This document shows, piece by piece, positions 25,264-34,029 of a stretch of 64,000 nucleotides of DNA. The notes below the pieces were generated by a model. That model did no database searches. It saw nothing but the letters and a program-made list of their open reading frames with translations, and had not been told where the DNA came from. Every line of letters begins with the position of its first letter. Positions within the stretch are counted from its first letter, which is position 1. Source of the stretch: Promethearchaeota archaeon (GTDB taxonomy: Archaea > Asgardarchaeota > Lokiarchaeia > Sigyniarchaeales > SOKP01); the NCBI GenBank assembly GCA_019058365.1, contig JAHPZE010000005.1:62001-126000 (forward strand), in the 5' to 3' direction. The translations under genes were made by a program, and so were the position numbers.

Positions 25264-27786
25264 ATGGAAACATTATCAATTACAATAAATGGTACCAAAC
25301 TTGATGTCAAAAAAGAGAGTAGTGTTTTAGAAGCTGCACTTAATGCTGAAATTTATATTCCTAGTCTCTGTGCTCATCCGGATTTACCACCTTTGGTTGG
25401 ATTAAAGCCAAATAAAGAAGTTTTTCAAGGGAGAAATAAATTCAATAACTCTGATTCCAATGAGCATCAGGGATGTCAACTTTGTGTAGTAAAAGTAGAA
25501 GGAATAGATGGTTTAACGACGTCTTGTAGTACTATTGTAAAGGAAGGAATGATAATAACAACAGATTCACCAGAGATTCAAAAGTTTCGTCGTGAAAAGT
25601 TAATGAATATCCTTTCAAAACATCCTCATGCATGTTTGATGTGTGCTCAACGTGAAGGTTGTCCTCGGGAACCATGCTCACCTAATGTTCCCGTTGAAGA
25701 GCGTTGTTGTCCAATCTTGGGAAGATGTGAACTTCAAAAAGTTGCAGAATATATTGGAATTCCAGAAGATACTCAACGTTATAAACCTCAAGGACGTGCG
25801 ATAATTGAGGATGAACCACTTTTTATTCGAAATTATGAATTGTGTATTGGTTGTACTAGGTGTGTTAGGGTATGCCGAGATGTGCGTGGAATTGAGGCAT
25901 TGGGATTTGTATATTCTAACGGAGAAACCGTGGTTGGAAGTCTTGCACCTTCTTTAAAAGAGTCAGGATGTAAATTCTGTGGAGCTTGTATTGAGGTTTG
26001 TCCAACGGGAGCACTTACAGATAAAGATATCCTATGGGCCGAGCGTGAAAAATTACTTGTTCCTTGTAGAGAAGCTTGTCCATTAAAGATCGATGTACCA
26101 CGTTATATTCGATTAATTTCAGAACAGAAATATGCTGAAGCCGCAGCAGTTGTTCGAGAAAAAACACCATTTCCATCAGTTCTAGGAAGAGTTTGTTTTC
26201 ATGATTGTGAAATTGAATGTCGTCGTAACCAAATTAATGACCCTATTGCCATTTGTGCTTTAAAGCGTTTTGCTATGGATCATGATAGTGAAATATGGAA
26301 AAATAAAATAAATTTCAAACCTTCAACTGGCAAGAAAGTTGCTGTTGTAGGTTCAGGTCCATCCGGATTAACAGCATCGTATTATTTAAGAAGATTGGGT
26401 CATTCTGTTAGTGTATTTGAAGCTAATTCTTATTTAGGGGGTATGTTAAGATTAGGAATACCAGAATACAGATTGCCACTAGCAGTCCTTCAGAAAGATC
26501 TCGATTATATTTTAGGTATAGGAATTGATGTTCAAACTGATAAAGTTGTAGGAGAGCATTTATCACTTGAAGATTTGCAAAATCAGGGTTTTAATGCAAT
26601 ATTTTTAGCTATAGGAGCACAAAATACCAAAAAGCTTAAAATTGAAGGCTTAAATTTACCAAATATTCTTTGGGGTCTTGATTTTCTTAAAAAAGTTAAT
26701 CTAGGTGAAGAAGTAAAAGTTCCAAATAGTGTTATTGTTATTGGTGGAGGTAATGTAGCTATAGATGTAGCTTTAACAGCCAAACGATTAGGTGCTAAAG
26801 ATGTACATTTAACTTGTCTGGAATGCAGAGAAGAAATGCCTGCTCATGAATGGGAAATTCAGAAAGCAATGGATGAAGGGATAACACTTGATTGTTCTTG
26901 GGGTCCAAAACAAATTATTGATAAGGATGGTGAGATATCTGAAGTTGAGTTAATCCATTGCGATTCCGTATTCGATGATGAACATCTATTTAATCCTGCG
27001 TTTGATGATAATAATACAAAATCAATTAAAACTAAAATGGTTATATTGGCAATTGGGCAAATTCCAGATTTGTCTCTTTTAGGAAGTGAAAGCAAAATTA
27101 AAATATCAGCTTCAGGTCTAATAGAGGTAAAAGATGGAACGTTACAAACAAATATTGCCGGAATTTTTGCAGGTGGTGAAGTTATAAATAGTCCCAGTTC
27201 TGTAGTTGATGCGATTGAAATGGGTCGAAGAGCAACTAGTTCAATTGATAAATATTTAGGAGGAAATGGGGATATTGAAGATGAGTTTGTTGAAAAAGAT
27301 ATTCCTAATCCAAATCTAGGACGTGATGATAAGTTTTACGATAAAGCACGTGTTCAAATGCCACTCCTATCTTTAAATGAACGACAAAACAGTTTTAATG
27401 AAATTGAATTAGGGTTTAATGAAGAATTAGCAATTGAAGAAGCCAACCGATGTTTAAGATGTGATCTACGCTTTAAAATCTCCCCTGTACTGTTTCCACC
27501 TCAGAGATGGTTAGAATTAAATTCAGATAATATACAGACTGTACCTGAAGCGGAAGGTGTTATTCAAATTTTAAATGAAAATCAAGAGATTATATTAATT
27601 CAAGGAACTCCTAATTTACGCAAAGCAATGGAAGAACAATTAGCGTCAAAGTCAAATGCTTGTTTTTTTGATTACGACGAGGATCCTATGTTCACAAAAA
27701 GAGAAAGTGAAATGCTTCAACAATTCATGCAACAATTCGGAAGGTTCCCAGAGGAAAATGAAGATTTAGATGATGATCTCTTTTAA
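25264..27786 (+). CDS. BzdV-like NAD(P)H:ferredoxin-type oxidoreductase: 2Fe-2S + 4Fe-4S + GltD-like flavoprotein fusion (840 aa)
   Basis: Domains in order: N-terminal 2Fe-2S (C36, C71, C74, C88); His-Cys cluster HPHACLMCAQREGC (about 120-133); two 4Fe-4S motifs CIGCTRCVRVC and CKFCGACIEVCP; the GltD-type N-terminal Fe-S domain (CREACPLKIDVPRY); FAD-binding VAVVGSGPSGLTASYYL; NAD(P)-binding VIGGGNVAIDVALTAKRLG; C-terminal GIFAGGEV; and a ~95-residue tail after ANRCLRC. Such proteins in bacterial bzd operons are proposed to supply reduced ferredoxin to the benzoyl-CoA reductase. Whether it bifurcates is not knowable from this. ATG 25264 is chosen over GTG 25255. Confidence 0.85.
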   Translation: METLSITINGTKLDVKKESSVLEAALNAEIYIPSLCAHPDLPPLVGLKPNKEVFQGRNKFNNSDSNEHQGCQLCVVKVEGIDGLTTSCSTIVKEGMIITTDSPEIQKFRREKLMNILSKHPHACLMCAQREGCPREPCSPNVPVEERCCPILGRCELQKVAEYIGIPEDTQRYKPQGRAIIEDEPLFIRNYELCIGCTRCVRVCRDVRGIEALGFVYSNGETVVGSLAPSLKESGCKFCGACIEVCPTGALTDKDILWAEREKLLVPCREACPLKIDVPRYIRLISEQKYAEAAAVVREKTPFPSVLGRVCFHDCEIECRRNQINDPIAICALKRFAMDHDSEIWKNKINFKPSTGKKVAVVGSGPSGLTASYYLRRLGHSVSVFEANSYLGGMLRLGIPEYRLPLAVLQKDLDYILGIGIDVQTDKVVGEHLSLEDLQNQGFNAIFLAIGAQNTKKLKIEGLNLPNILWGLDFLKKVNLGEEVKVPNSVIVIGGGNVAIDVALTAKRLGAKDVHLTCLECREEMPAHEWEIQKAMDEGITLDCSWGPKQIIDKDGEISEVELIHCDSVFDDEHLFNPAFDDNNTKSIKTKMVILAIGQIPDLSLLGSESKIKISASGLIEVKDGTLQTNIAGIFAGGEVINSPSSVVDAIEMGRRATSSIDKYLGGNGDIEDEFVEKDIPNPNLGRDDKFYDKARVQMPLLSLNERQNSFNEIELGFNEELAIEEANRCLRCDLRFKISPVLFPPQRWLELNSDNIQTVPEAEGVIQILNENQEIILIQGTPNLRKAMEEQLASKSNACFFDYDEDPMFTKRESEMLQQFMQQFGRFPEENEDLDDDLF

Positions 27787-27813
27787 ATTTTGATAAAGAA
27801 GAGATGAAATGTT

Positions 27814-29487
27814 ATGGATTTACCTGAATATATAAAAAGTAGATATTGGAAAGACTATTTGCCTGAAGGAGTTCCTTTAGAATTAGAAATACCTGAAAAT
27901 ATTTCTCTATGTGATTTATTCGAAAAATATACTGAAGAATATAAGAATAAAACTTTCATAGTATATGATAATAAAGAATACACATACAAGCATATACAAG
28001 AACTAACGTTAAGATTTAGCAATGCATTATTAAAATTAGGGTTAAAGAAAGGAGATGTAGCAGCATTATGGTTAACAAATTGTCCACAGTTCATTATAAG
28101 CTATTTTGCTGTATTGAATATTGGTGGAACAGTGACTGCTATTAGTCCATTATATATAGTAAGAGAATTAGCTCACCAAATTAGAGATTCAGGTGCGAAA
28201 TATCTCATTATGATTGATAGTCTCTTTAGTGAATTTAAAAAAGCAGAAGATCAATTAAAATTGGAAAAAGTAATTCTAGTTAACCTTAAGGATGGAATTC
28301 CAATTAAAACCAAATCCGATAAATTTATTTATTTTAATAATTTAATGGAACAAAACCCTGAATCATTTCCTACACCAGAACTTAAAATTAAACCAAAAAA
28401 AGATATTGCTGTTATTCAATATACTGGTGGAACAACAGATTCTCCAAAAGGAGCATGCTTATCACATTTTAATTTAGTTGCTAATAGTCTACAATTCAGA
28501 CAAGTTAATGAATATCTTAAAGATAAATTTCTTAAGGAAGATTTAGTATCTATCTTTGTACTCCCATGGTATCACATCTTCGGTCAAATAGTGGAAATGG
28601 TATCTGCTCTTTTTATTGGTTCGAAAGCATTTGTATTAAAAGGTTTTAATCTAGAAAAAATCTTTGAAATATTAAGGAAATATAAGCCAAATTCATTGTT
28701 CGGTGTACCTACTATGTATATTAATCTCCTAAATTCATCTTTTAATGAAAATGTTGATATGTCATGCTTAAAATCTACTCATGTTGGAGCAACTCCAATG
28801 CCAATTGAAGCAGCAAAAGAATGGGAGAAGAGAAGCGGATTTGCGTTAGGAGAGGGTTATGGACTCACTGAGGCTAGCCCTGGTGTGGCTATTTCTCCAC
28901 CTTGGTCAAGAAAAAAACCTGGAAGCTGTGGTCATCCATTACCTAACACTTTAGTAGGGATAATTAATGAAAGATTGGAATTTCTACCTTTTGAAAATGC
29001 TGGCGAATTAGTTGTTTCAGGACCTCAAGTAATGATGGGTTATCATAATAGCCCTGAAGAGAATAAAAAAGTATTTTTTAAGACAGCTGGTTATAGATGG
29101 TTAAGGACGGGAGATCTTGCTAAAATTGATGAAGAAGGATATATCTATATTTTGGATCGAATCAAGGATATGATAAAATATAAAGGACACAGTGTTTATC
29201 CTAGAGAGGTTGAAGAGGTTTTATATGAACATCCCGCTGTTTTAGAGTGTTGTGTAATTGGGGTACAGGATCCTATCAAAGGAGAGGATATAAAAGCCTG
29301 TATTATTCTCCAGGATGAATTTAAAGATAGGATTAGCGAGCAGGAAATTATTAATTGGAGTAAAGATAAAATAGCAGCTTATATGTATCCTAGAATTATA
29401 GAATTTGTAAATAACTTGCCAAAAAGTCCTGCTGGAAAGGTTTTAAGAAGAAAACTAAGAGAAAATGAAGAAAGAAAGAAGAAATAA
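27814..29487 (+). CDS. AMP-forming carboxylate-CoA ligase of the benzoyl-CoA island (557 aa)
   Basis: ANL ligase with IQYTGGTTDSPKGACLSH (about residues 202-219; the usual TSGTTG reads TGGTTD), YGLTEASPG (about 351-359), RTGDLAKIDEEGYIYILDRI, and the catalytic lysine in SPAGKVLRRKLRE (near 540). It closes the benzoyl-CoA island 28 nt after the oxidoreductase gene, so it plausibly activates benzoate or a related aromatic acid. By sequence it also resembles long-chain fatty acid-CoA ligases, and the aryl specificity cannot be decided here. Confidence 0.85.
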   Translation: MDLPEYIKSRYWKDYLPEGVPLELEIPENISLCDLFEKYTEEYKNKTFIVYDNKEYTYKHIQELTLRFSNALLKLGLKKGDVAALWLTNCPQFIISYFAVLNIGGTVTAISPLYIVRELAHQIRDSGAKYLIMIDSLFSEFKKAEDQLKLEKVILVNLKDGIPIKTKSDKFIYFNNLMEQNPESFPTPELKIKPKKDIAVIQYTGGTTDSPKGACLSHFNLVANSLQFRQVNEYLKDKFLKEDLVSIFVLPWYHIFGQIVEMVSALFIGSKAFVLKGFNLEKIFEILRKYKPNSLFGVPTMYINLLNSSFNENVDMSCLKSTHVGATPMPIEAAKEWEKRSGFALGEGYGLTEASPGVAISPPWSRKKPGSCGHPLPNTLVGIINERLEFLPFENAGELVVSGPQVMMGYHNSPEENKKVFFKTAGYRWLRTGDLAKIDEEGYIYILDRIKDMIKYKGHSVYPREVEEVLYEHPAVLECCVIGVQDPIKGEDIKACIILQDEFKDRISEQEIINWSKDKIAAYMYPRIIEFVNNLPKSPAGKVLRRKLRENEERKKK

Positions 29488-29563
29488 TATGAATGAAGAA
29501 TTTAGATTTCTTTTTTAACCTAAGTTCCTAAATTTCTATTTTTTTCGGTTTATTAAACGATTA

Positions 29564-31282
29564 TCAGCTCATAACAGGGAGGATAATCGCGGATGGATGA
29601 ATAGAGTCGTGATATACGGTCTGTTCGGCAATAAGGAGCTTTGTTGCCGTTGCTAACGGTTCTCCAGTACCAAAATTACGTACAAAACGTGGGTGAGCAC
29701 CACTCGATACTTGAAGTCGTATGCGATGCTTACGAAGGAAACAATATGCTGTTGGCCAGAGGTTAATAATGATCTTGATATACTTGTTAAATTCTTGCTT
29801 AAACTTACCTGGCATTAAACGGAGTATTCCGTCACAAATATTAATAGACTTACCCGAGGAATTAACATCACAAAGACGTGCAAAGAAATCTGTATAATCG
29901 AGGTTTGAACGGACATAGAGCTCAGCTTGTATAGGGCCGATAACCTCTAGATTTTGTTCAAGCTTAGCACTTGTATACACAAGTACGTCTGCTCTAGATT
30001 CTAAATCATTATTCTTTTTCGAACCTGAATTTGGACCAAGTATTGAACCACCTACTGCCGGTGTAGGGTCGCTAGGATCGTAGCGATAATGATCAGGCTC
30101 GGATTCTGTAGGAACCTCAGGGCTTAAACCATTATTAGGTTGGAGATGCCAATGTTGTAGTAGAGTACCTGATGGTGGCCAATCCAAGAAATTCCGCCAT
30201 TCATTAGTCCCCATAATAAAGAGTCTAACAGGTTCCTCCCGGAGTTCGCTAAAATCACCACTGAGGTGAGCATGGAACCATGGGATCGCTTCGCGTACGC
30301 CTGTTATCATAACAGCCATATCATCATGCTTCCAAGGACCGATGGTAAGGAATGGTTGATGACCTGCTTTACGAAGAATTGCATAATCTCTGAGTTGCCA
30401 TGGAAGGAAGATGTCGTACCAACCACCAACCATATTAATTGGTACGGACAGCTCAGTTAATGTTTTTCTAAAGTCTGTTTGCTTCCAATATTCATCTTCA
30501 GGATTGGTGTGTTCGAGCCAATCCTGCCAATGAGGTACTACTTTCCCAATTGCGAGTTCAACGGCGTCCTGTAAGGGTAGATGATTTAAAGCAGGAATTA
30601 ATTTTTTATCTGAAATGTTACGACGGAGGCTGGAACCCTTCATGGTGGCAGTCATTGTAGTCCAAGACAAACCACCATGGAGTGAGAAAGATCCCCCAGG
30701 ATAATGCACGTAACCGAAATCAGAGGTGCAAACTTGAGTAGCCATCGCTTTTAGTATAGATCCAGCATCACGTCCTACTGTCCACTGGGCATAACCGAGA
30801 TAACTTGGACCATTGGTGACAAGTTCGCCGGAGAACCAATCCCTTTTTTTGATCCATTCAATGGTAGCGATGCCATCATCATGCTCATTAAAGAAGGGAT
30901 AAAATTGGCCCCCCGAGCCGAATGTTCCCCGACAACTCTGAATCAGTGCTTGAAATCCGCGCTCTGCAAAGAATCGTCCGTACAGGAGACCGAAAAAAAT
31001 ACGCCTACCATAGGGGGAACGAACGAGTACAGTCGGAAGTTTGCTATCTCCACGAGGATAATAATGATCTGCCAACAACTCAACGCCATCGGGCATTGGA
31101 ACCTTGAGATCGCGTTCAACCAAGATTTTACGAGTTTCAGCTGGTGGAAGTTTCAGTATCTTACCAAATATACGGCTAAGAATTGTCATGACATCTATTA
31201 ACATTTTCTTTTTTATAAATATTTTTAATAATATCCTTAAAAATTGGATAACTAATCTTTGAGATTTTGTCATGATACACAA
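29564..31282 (-). CDS. CocE/NonD-family (X-Pro dipeptidyl-peptidase-like) serine hydrolase (572 aa)
   Basis: Alpha/beta hydrolase of the S15/CocE family. Visible: MPDGVELLADHYYPRGD (about residues 59-75), VRSPYGRR, the nucleophile serine in NGPSYLGYAQW (G-x-S-Y-x-G), and a C-terminal jelly-roll region (RLCDVNSSGKSINICDGILR). Family members cleave esters or amides. TTG 31282 follows AAGGAG by 9 nt; ATG 31273 is the alternative. GC content is clearly above the neighbours (one 60-nt line I counted was 31/60 G+C, against 17/60 in the preceding ligase), which suggests recent transfer. It is convergent with the benzoyl-CoA operon and unlikely to be part of it. Confidence 0.85.
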   Translation of the reverse strand: MCIMTKSQRLVIQFLRILLKIFIKKKMLIDVMTILSRIFGKILKLPPAETRKILVERDLKVPMPDGVELLADHYYPRGDSKLPTVLVRSPYGRRIFFGLLYGRFFAERGFQALIQSCRGTFGSGGQFYPFFNEHDDGIATIEWIKKRDWFSGELVTNGPSYLGYAQWTVGRDAGSILKAMATQVCTSDFGYVHYPGGSFSLHGGLSWTTMTATMKGSSLRRNISDKKLIPALNHLPLQDAVELAIGKVVPHWQDWLEHTNPEDEYWKQTDFRKTLTELSVPINMVGGWYDIFLPWQLRDYAILRKAGHQPFLTIGPWKHDDMAVMITGVREAIPWFHAHLSGDFSELREEPVRLFIMGTNEWRNFLDWPPSGTLLQHWHLQPNNGLSPEVPTESEPDHYRYDPSDPTPAVGGSILGPNSGSKKNNDLESRADVLVYTSAKLEQNLEVIGPIQAELYVRSNLDYTDFFARLCDVNSSGKSINICDGILRLMPGKFKQEFNKYIKIIINLWPTAYCFLRKHRIRLQVSSGAHPRFVRNFGTGEPLATATKLLIAEQTVYHDSIHPSAIILPVMS

Positions 31283-31470
31283 GAAAACTCGCTCCTTTTG
31301 GGGTTTGAGGAATTGAGTTTGAATCGGCACGATTCGTGAATCTTCTGGAGCAGTTTTTTGTAAACTAGGAATCCGTTTGTTTTAGCTAGTGTTAGTTCAA
31401 ATTATAAAAGTAATGAAAAATTATAATGGTACAAAGAATTCTAATTTCAAGAATTAAATAAACATTTAAA

Positions 31471-33591
31471 ATGGAAAAAGTCGAGAAAATTAGGACTGTC
31501 TGTCGAAGTTGTCATGGTGGATGTGGAGTTATCGCTCACGTGAAAAACGGTAGAGTGATAAAGGTGGAAGGCGATCCTGAATCACCCATAAGCTATGGTT
31601 CCATGTGCAGTAAAGGTTTAGCTATCACACAACTGGCATATCATCCAGATAGGATTCTTTATCCGATGAAAAAAATCGGGAGTGATTGGCTAAGGATTTC
31701 TTGGAATGAAGCCTTAGACATGATAACCGAAAAATTCAATGAAGTGATCAAGAAATATGGTCCCGAAGCTATCATTATCGGTCAGGGGACTGGTCGGGAT
31801 TATGAGAGCCATTTTTCCCGATTTGGAAACTTATTGGGCACTCCAAATATGCTTACAGCTGGACATATGTGTTATCTTTCACGAGTGGGCGCCAGTTTAA
31901 TCACTTGTGGAAAGCATCCAGTATGTGATTATGCAAATAATCCCAGGTGTATTATTATGTGGGGTTGTAATCCTCTATGGACCAATCCAGATGAATACAA
32001 AGGTGTAAGTTTCTGGCACGCTTATGAAAATGGTGCAAAGCTGATTGTAATCGACCCAAGAAAGGGTTTCTTAGCAAAAAAGGCAGATCAATGGCTTCAG
32101 ATACGTCCAGGAACAGATACAGCACTTGCTTTAGGATTTTTTAGAGTAATTATTGAAGAAGAACTATACGATAAGGAGTTTACAGAACAATATATCCACG
32201 GTTGGAATTATTTTGTTGAAAGAGTTATGAATGATTACCCTCTCAATCATGTGGAAAAAATAACATGGATTGATCAAGAATTAATCCAAAATGCCGCTAG
32301 ATTGTATGCCACTATAAAACCAGCTGGAATCCATTGGGGTGTACCAACAGAACAGAATATCAATTGTACAGATTTTACTAGAACAGCAATAGGCCTTATG
32401 GCAGCTACTGGTAACCTCGATATTCCTGGTGGTAATGTTTTTTATCAGCCACCCCCTGTCAGAAAAGTTGCTGAATTTTCTGCTCATGCTGTTTTGTCTT
32501 CCGAACAAAGAAAAAAACGCCTTGGAGGGGAACAATATAAGCTAGCTGATAGAATGACAATCATCACACCAAAATGTGCATGGGATGCCATTCTGACTGG
32601 AAAACCCTATCCTATAAAAGCAGGATATCTTGTGGGGACTAATCCGGTTGTTTCAAGAGCGAACGCAAAGGAAGTTTATAAGGCATTAAATAGTTTAGAC
32701 TTTCTTGTTGTATCGGATTTCTTTCTGACACCAACCGCTGAACTGGCGGATATATTTCTCCCTGCAGGTACTTGGCTTGAGCAGGATCATGTATCGGAAA
32801 ACTGGAAGTTTCATGGATATATACTGGCAAGACAGAAGGTCGTAGAGATCGGTGAATGCTGGCAAGATCATAAGATCTTCATGGAATTGGGTAAGAGATT
32901 AGGTCAAGAATGGTGGGACACCGTGGAAGATTCCCTCGACTGGTTACTCGAACCATCAGGTTTGACTTGGAAGCAATTTAAGAAGAAAGGCTATCTTCAA
33001 GGAGAAATGAAATATTACAAATACAGAGAAAAAGGTTTTTCCACTCCTACGGGAAAAGTGGAGTTATACTCAACTATTCTTGAAAGATGGGGTTTTGATC
33101 CGTTACCAAAATATACGGAGATACCAGAAAGCCCCCTATCTACTCCAGATTTGGCTAAAAGATACCCATACATTCTAAATGCTGGATTAAGGACTCCAAC
33201 TTTTTTCCATTCTGAAAACAGAATGATACCATGGCTCAGAGAAATCAGACCAGATCCAATTGTTGAGATTCATCCAGAAACAGCGAGAAAGCATGATATA
33301 CAGGAAGGGGATTGGGTTTGGATTGAATCACCACGAGGACATATTAAGGAACGGGCAAAACTGAACACCGGAATAGATCCCAGAGTGATCGTGGCAGAAC
33401 ATGGCTGGTGGTATCCAGAGGTCAAGAGCTCTGATCATGGATGGGATACTTCAAATATAAATTTGCTGACAGACAACTCCTATGAGTCAATGGATCCCGT
33501 AATGGGGGCAACAAGTTTAAGAGTCCTCTTATGTAATATAATTCGCTGTGAAGATGAACAAGATGGAAAAGATATCACTAATAATCAATAA
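31471..33591 (+). CDS. Molybdo/tungsto-bisPGD oxidoreductase, catalytic subunit (706 aa)
   Basis: DMSO-reductase superfamily. N-terminal 4Fe-4S motif C11, C14, C18, C46; Cys134 in LTAGHMCYLSRVG is at the position of the metal ligand; pterin-binding blocks include MWGCNPLWTNPDEY, VIDPR, and the C-terminal MGATSLRVLL region. No Tat signal is seen, so it is probably cytoplasmic. Cysteine ligation resembles Phs/Psr, acetylene hydratase and related enzymes, but the Asp that follows the second cluster cysteine in acetylene hydratase is His15 here, so that reaction is not supported. The small ferredoxin subunit overlaps its 3' end. The higher-GC sequence matches its neighbours from 29564. Substrate unknown. 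Confidence 0.88.
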   Translation: MEKVEKIRTVCRSCHGGCGVIAHVKNGRVIKVEGDPESPISYGSMCSKGLAITQLAYHPDRILYPMKKIGSDWLRISWNEALDMITEKFNEVIKKYGPEAIIIGQGTGRDYESHFSRFGNLLGTPNMLTAGHMCYLSRVGASLITCGKHPVCDYANNPRCIIMWGCNPLWTNPDEYKGVSFWHAYENGAKLIVIDPRKGFLAKKADQWLQIRPGTDTALALGFFRVIIEEELYDKEFTEQYIHGWNYFVERVMNDYPLNHVEKITWIDQELIQNAARLYATIKPAGIHWGVPTEQNINCTDFTRTAIGLMAATGNLDIPGGNVFYQPPPVRKVAEFSAHAVLSSEQRKKRLGGEQYKLADRMTIITPKCAWDAILTGKPYPIKAGYLVGTNPVVSRANAKEVYKALNSLDFLVVSDFFLTPTAELADIFLPAGTWLEQDHVSENWKFHGYILARQKVVEIGECWQDHKIFMELGKRLGQEWWDTVEDSLDWLLEPSGLTWKQFKKKGYLQGEMKYYKYREKGFSTPTGKVELYSTILERWGFDPLPKYTEIPESPLSTPDLAKRYPYILNAGLRTPTFFHSENRMIPWLREIRPDPIVEIHPETARKHDIQEGDWVWIESPRGHIKERAKLNTGIDPRVIVAEHGWWYPEVKSSDHGWDTSNINLLTDNSYESMDPVMGATSLRVLLCNIIRCEDEQDGKDITNNQ

Positions 33592-33979
33592 GGATAACTG
33601 CATGGGTTGTCATGCCTGTGAAATAGCATGCAAACAGGAGCGCAAACTTGGAATAGGTCCAAGATTGGTGCAAGTCATTGAGCAATCTCCTGATTTCATT
33701 CCTATATACTGCCATCATTGCGAAAATCCTCCTTGTAAGGAAGTTTGTTCTGTAGAGGCAATATCAATAAATGAACAAGGTATAGTTTTAATCAATAGTG
33801 AACTATGTATTGGATGCAAAGAATGTGTGAAAGCCTGCAATTATAAAGCTATGCAATTTGATAATATTCAAAAGATAGCTATAAAGTGCGATCTATGTGT
33901 CAAGAGACTAGAAAAGAAAAAAAAACCTTCATGTATGATTGTATGCCCTACAGGTTGTATCCATGTCGACAGCAGATAA
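33563..33979 (+). CDS. Four-cluster ferredoxin (DmsB/HycB-like) electron-transfer subunit (138 aa)
   Basis: Sixteen cysteines in the four-cluster pattern of molybdoenzyme beta subunits: CMGCHACEIAC, CHHCENPPCKEVC, CIGCKECVKAC, and CDLC ... CMIVCP. It passes electrons to or from the catalytic subunit, whose 3' end it overlaps by 29 nt, implying translational coupling. ATG 33563 gives the usual short N-terminus; ATG 33554 is equally possible. No membrane anchor gene follows, consistent with a soluble two-subunit enzyme. Confidence 0.85.
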   Translation: MEKISLIINKDNCMGCHACEIACKQERKLGIGPRLVQVIEQSPDFIPIYCHHCENPPCKEVCSVEAISINEQGIVLINSELCIGCKECVKACNYKAMQFDNIQKIAIKCDLCVKRLEKKKKPSCMIVCPTGCIHVDSR

Positions 33980-34029
33980 ATTATAACCATAATTTTTGAT
34001 TGAAATAAAAATCTTCATGAAGATCTGTT

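Noticed and set aside
31471..33591. Acetylene hydratase as the identity of the bisPGD enzyme
   Set aside because: The cluster and metal-ligand cysteines are similar, but the Asp adjacent to the second cluster Cys is replaced by His15 and an electron-transfer subunit is present, which acetylene hydratase does not need.
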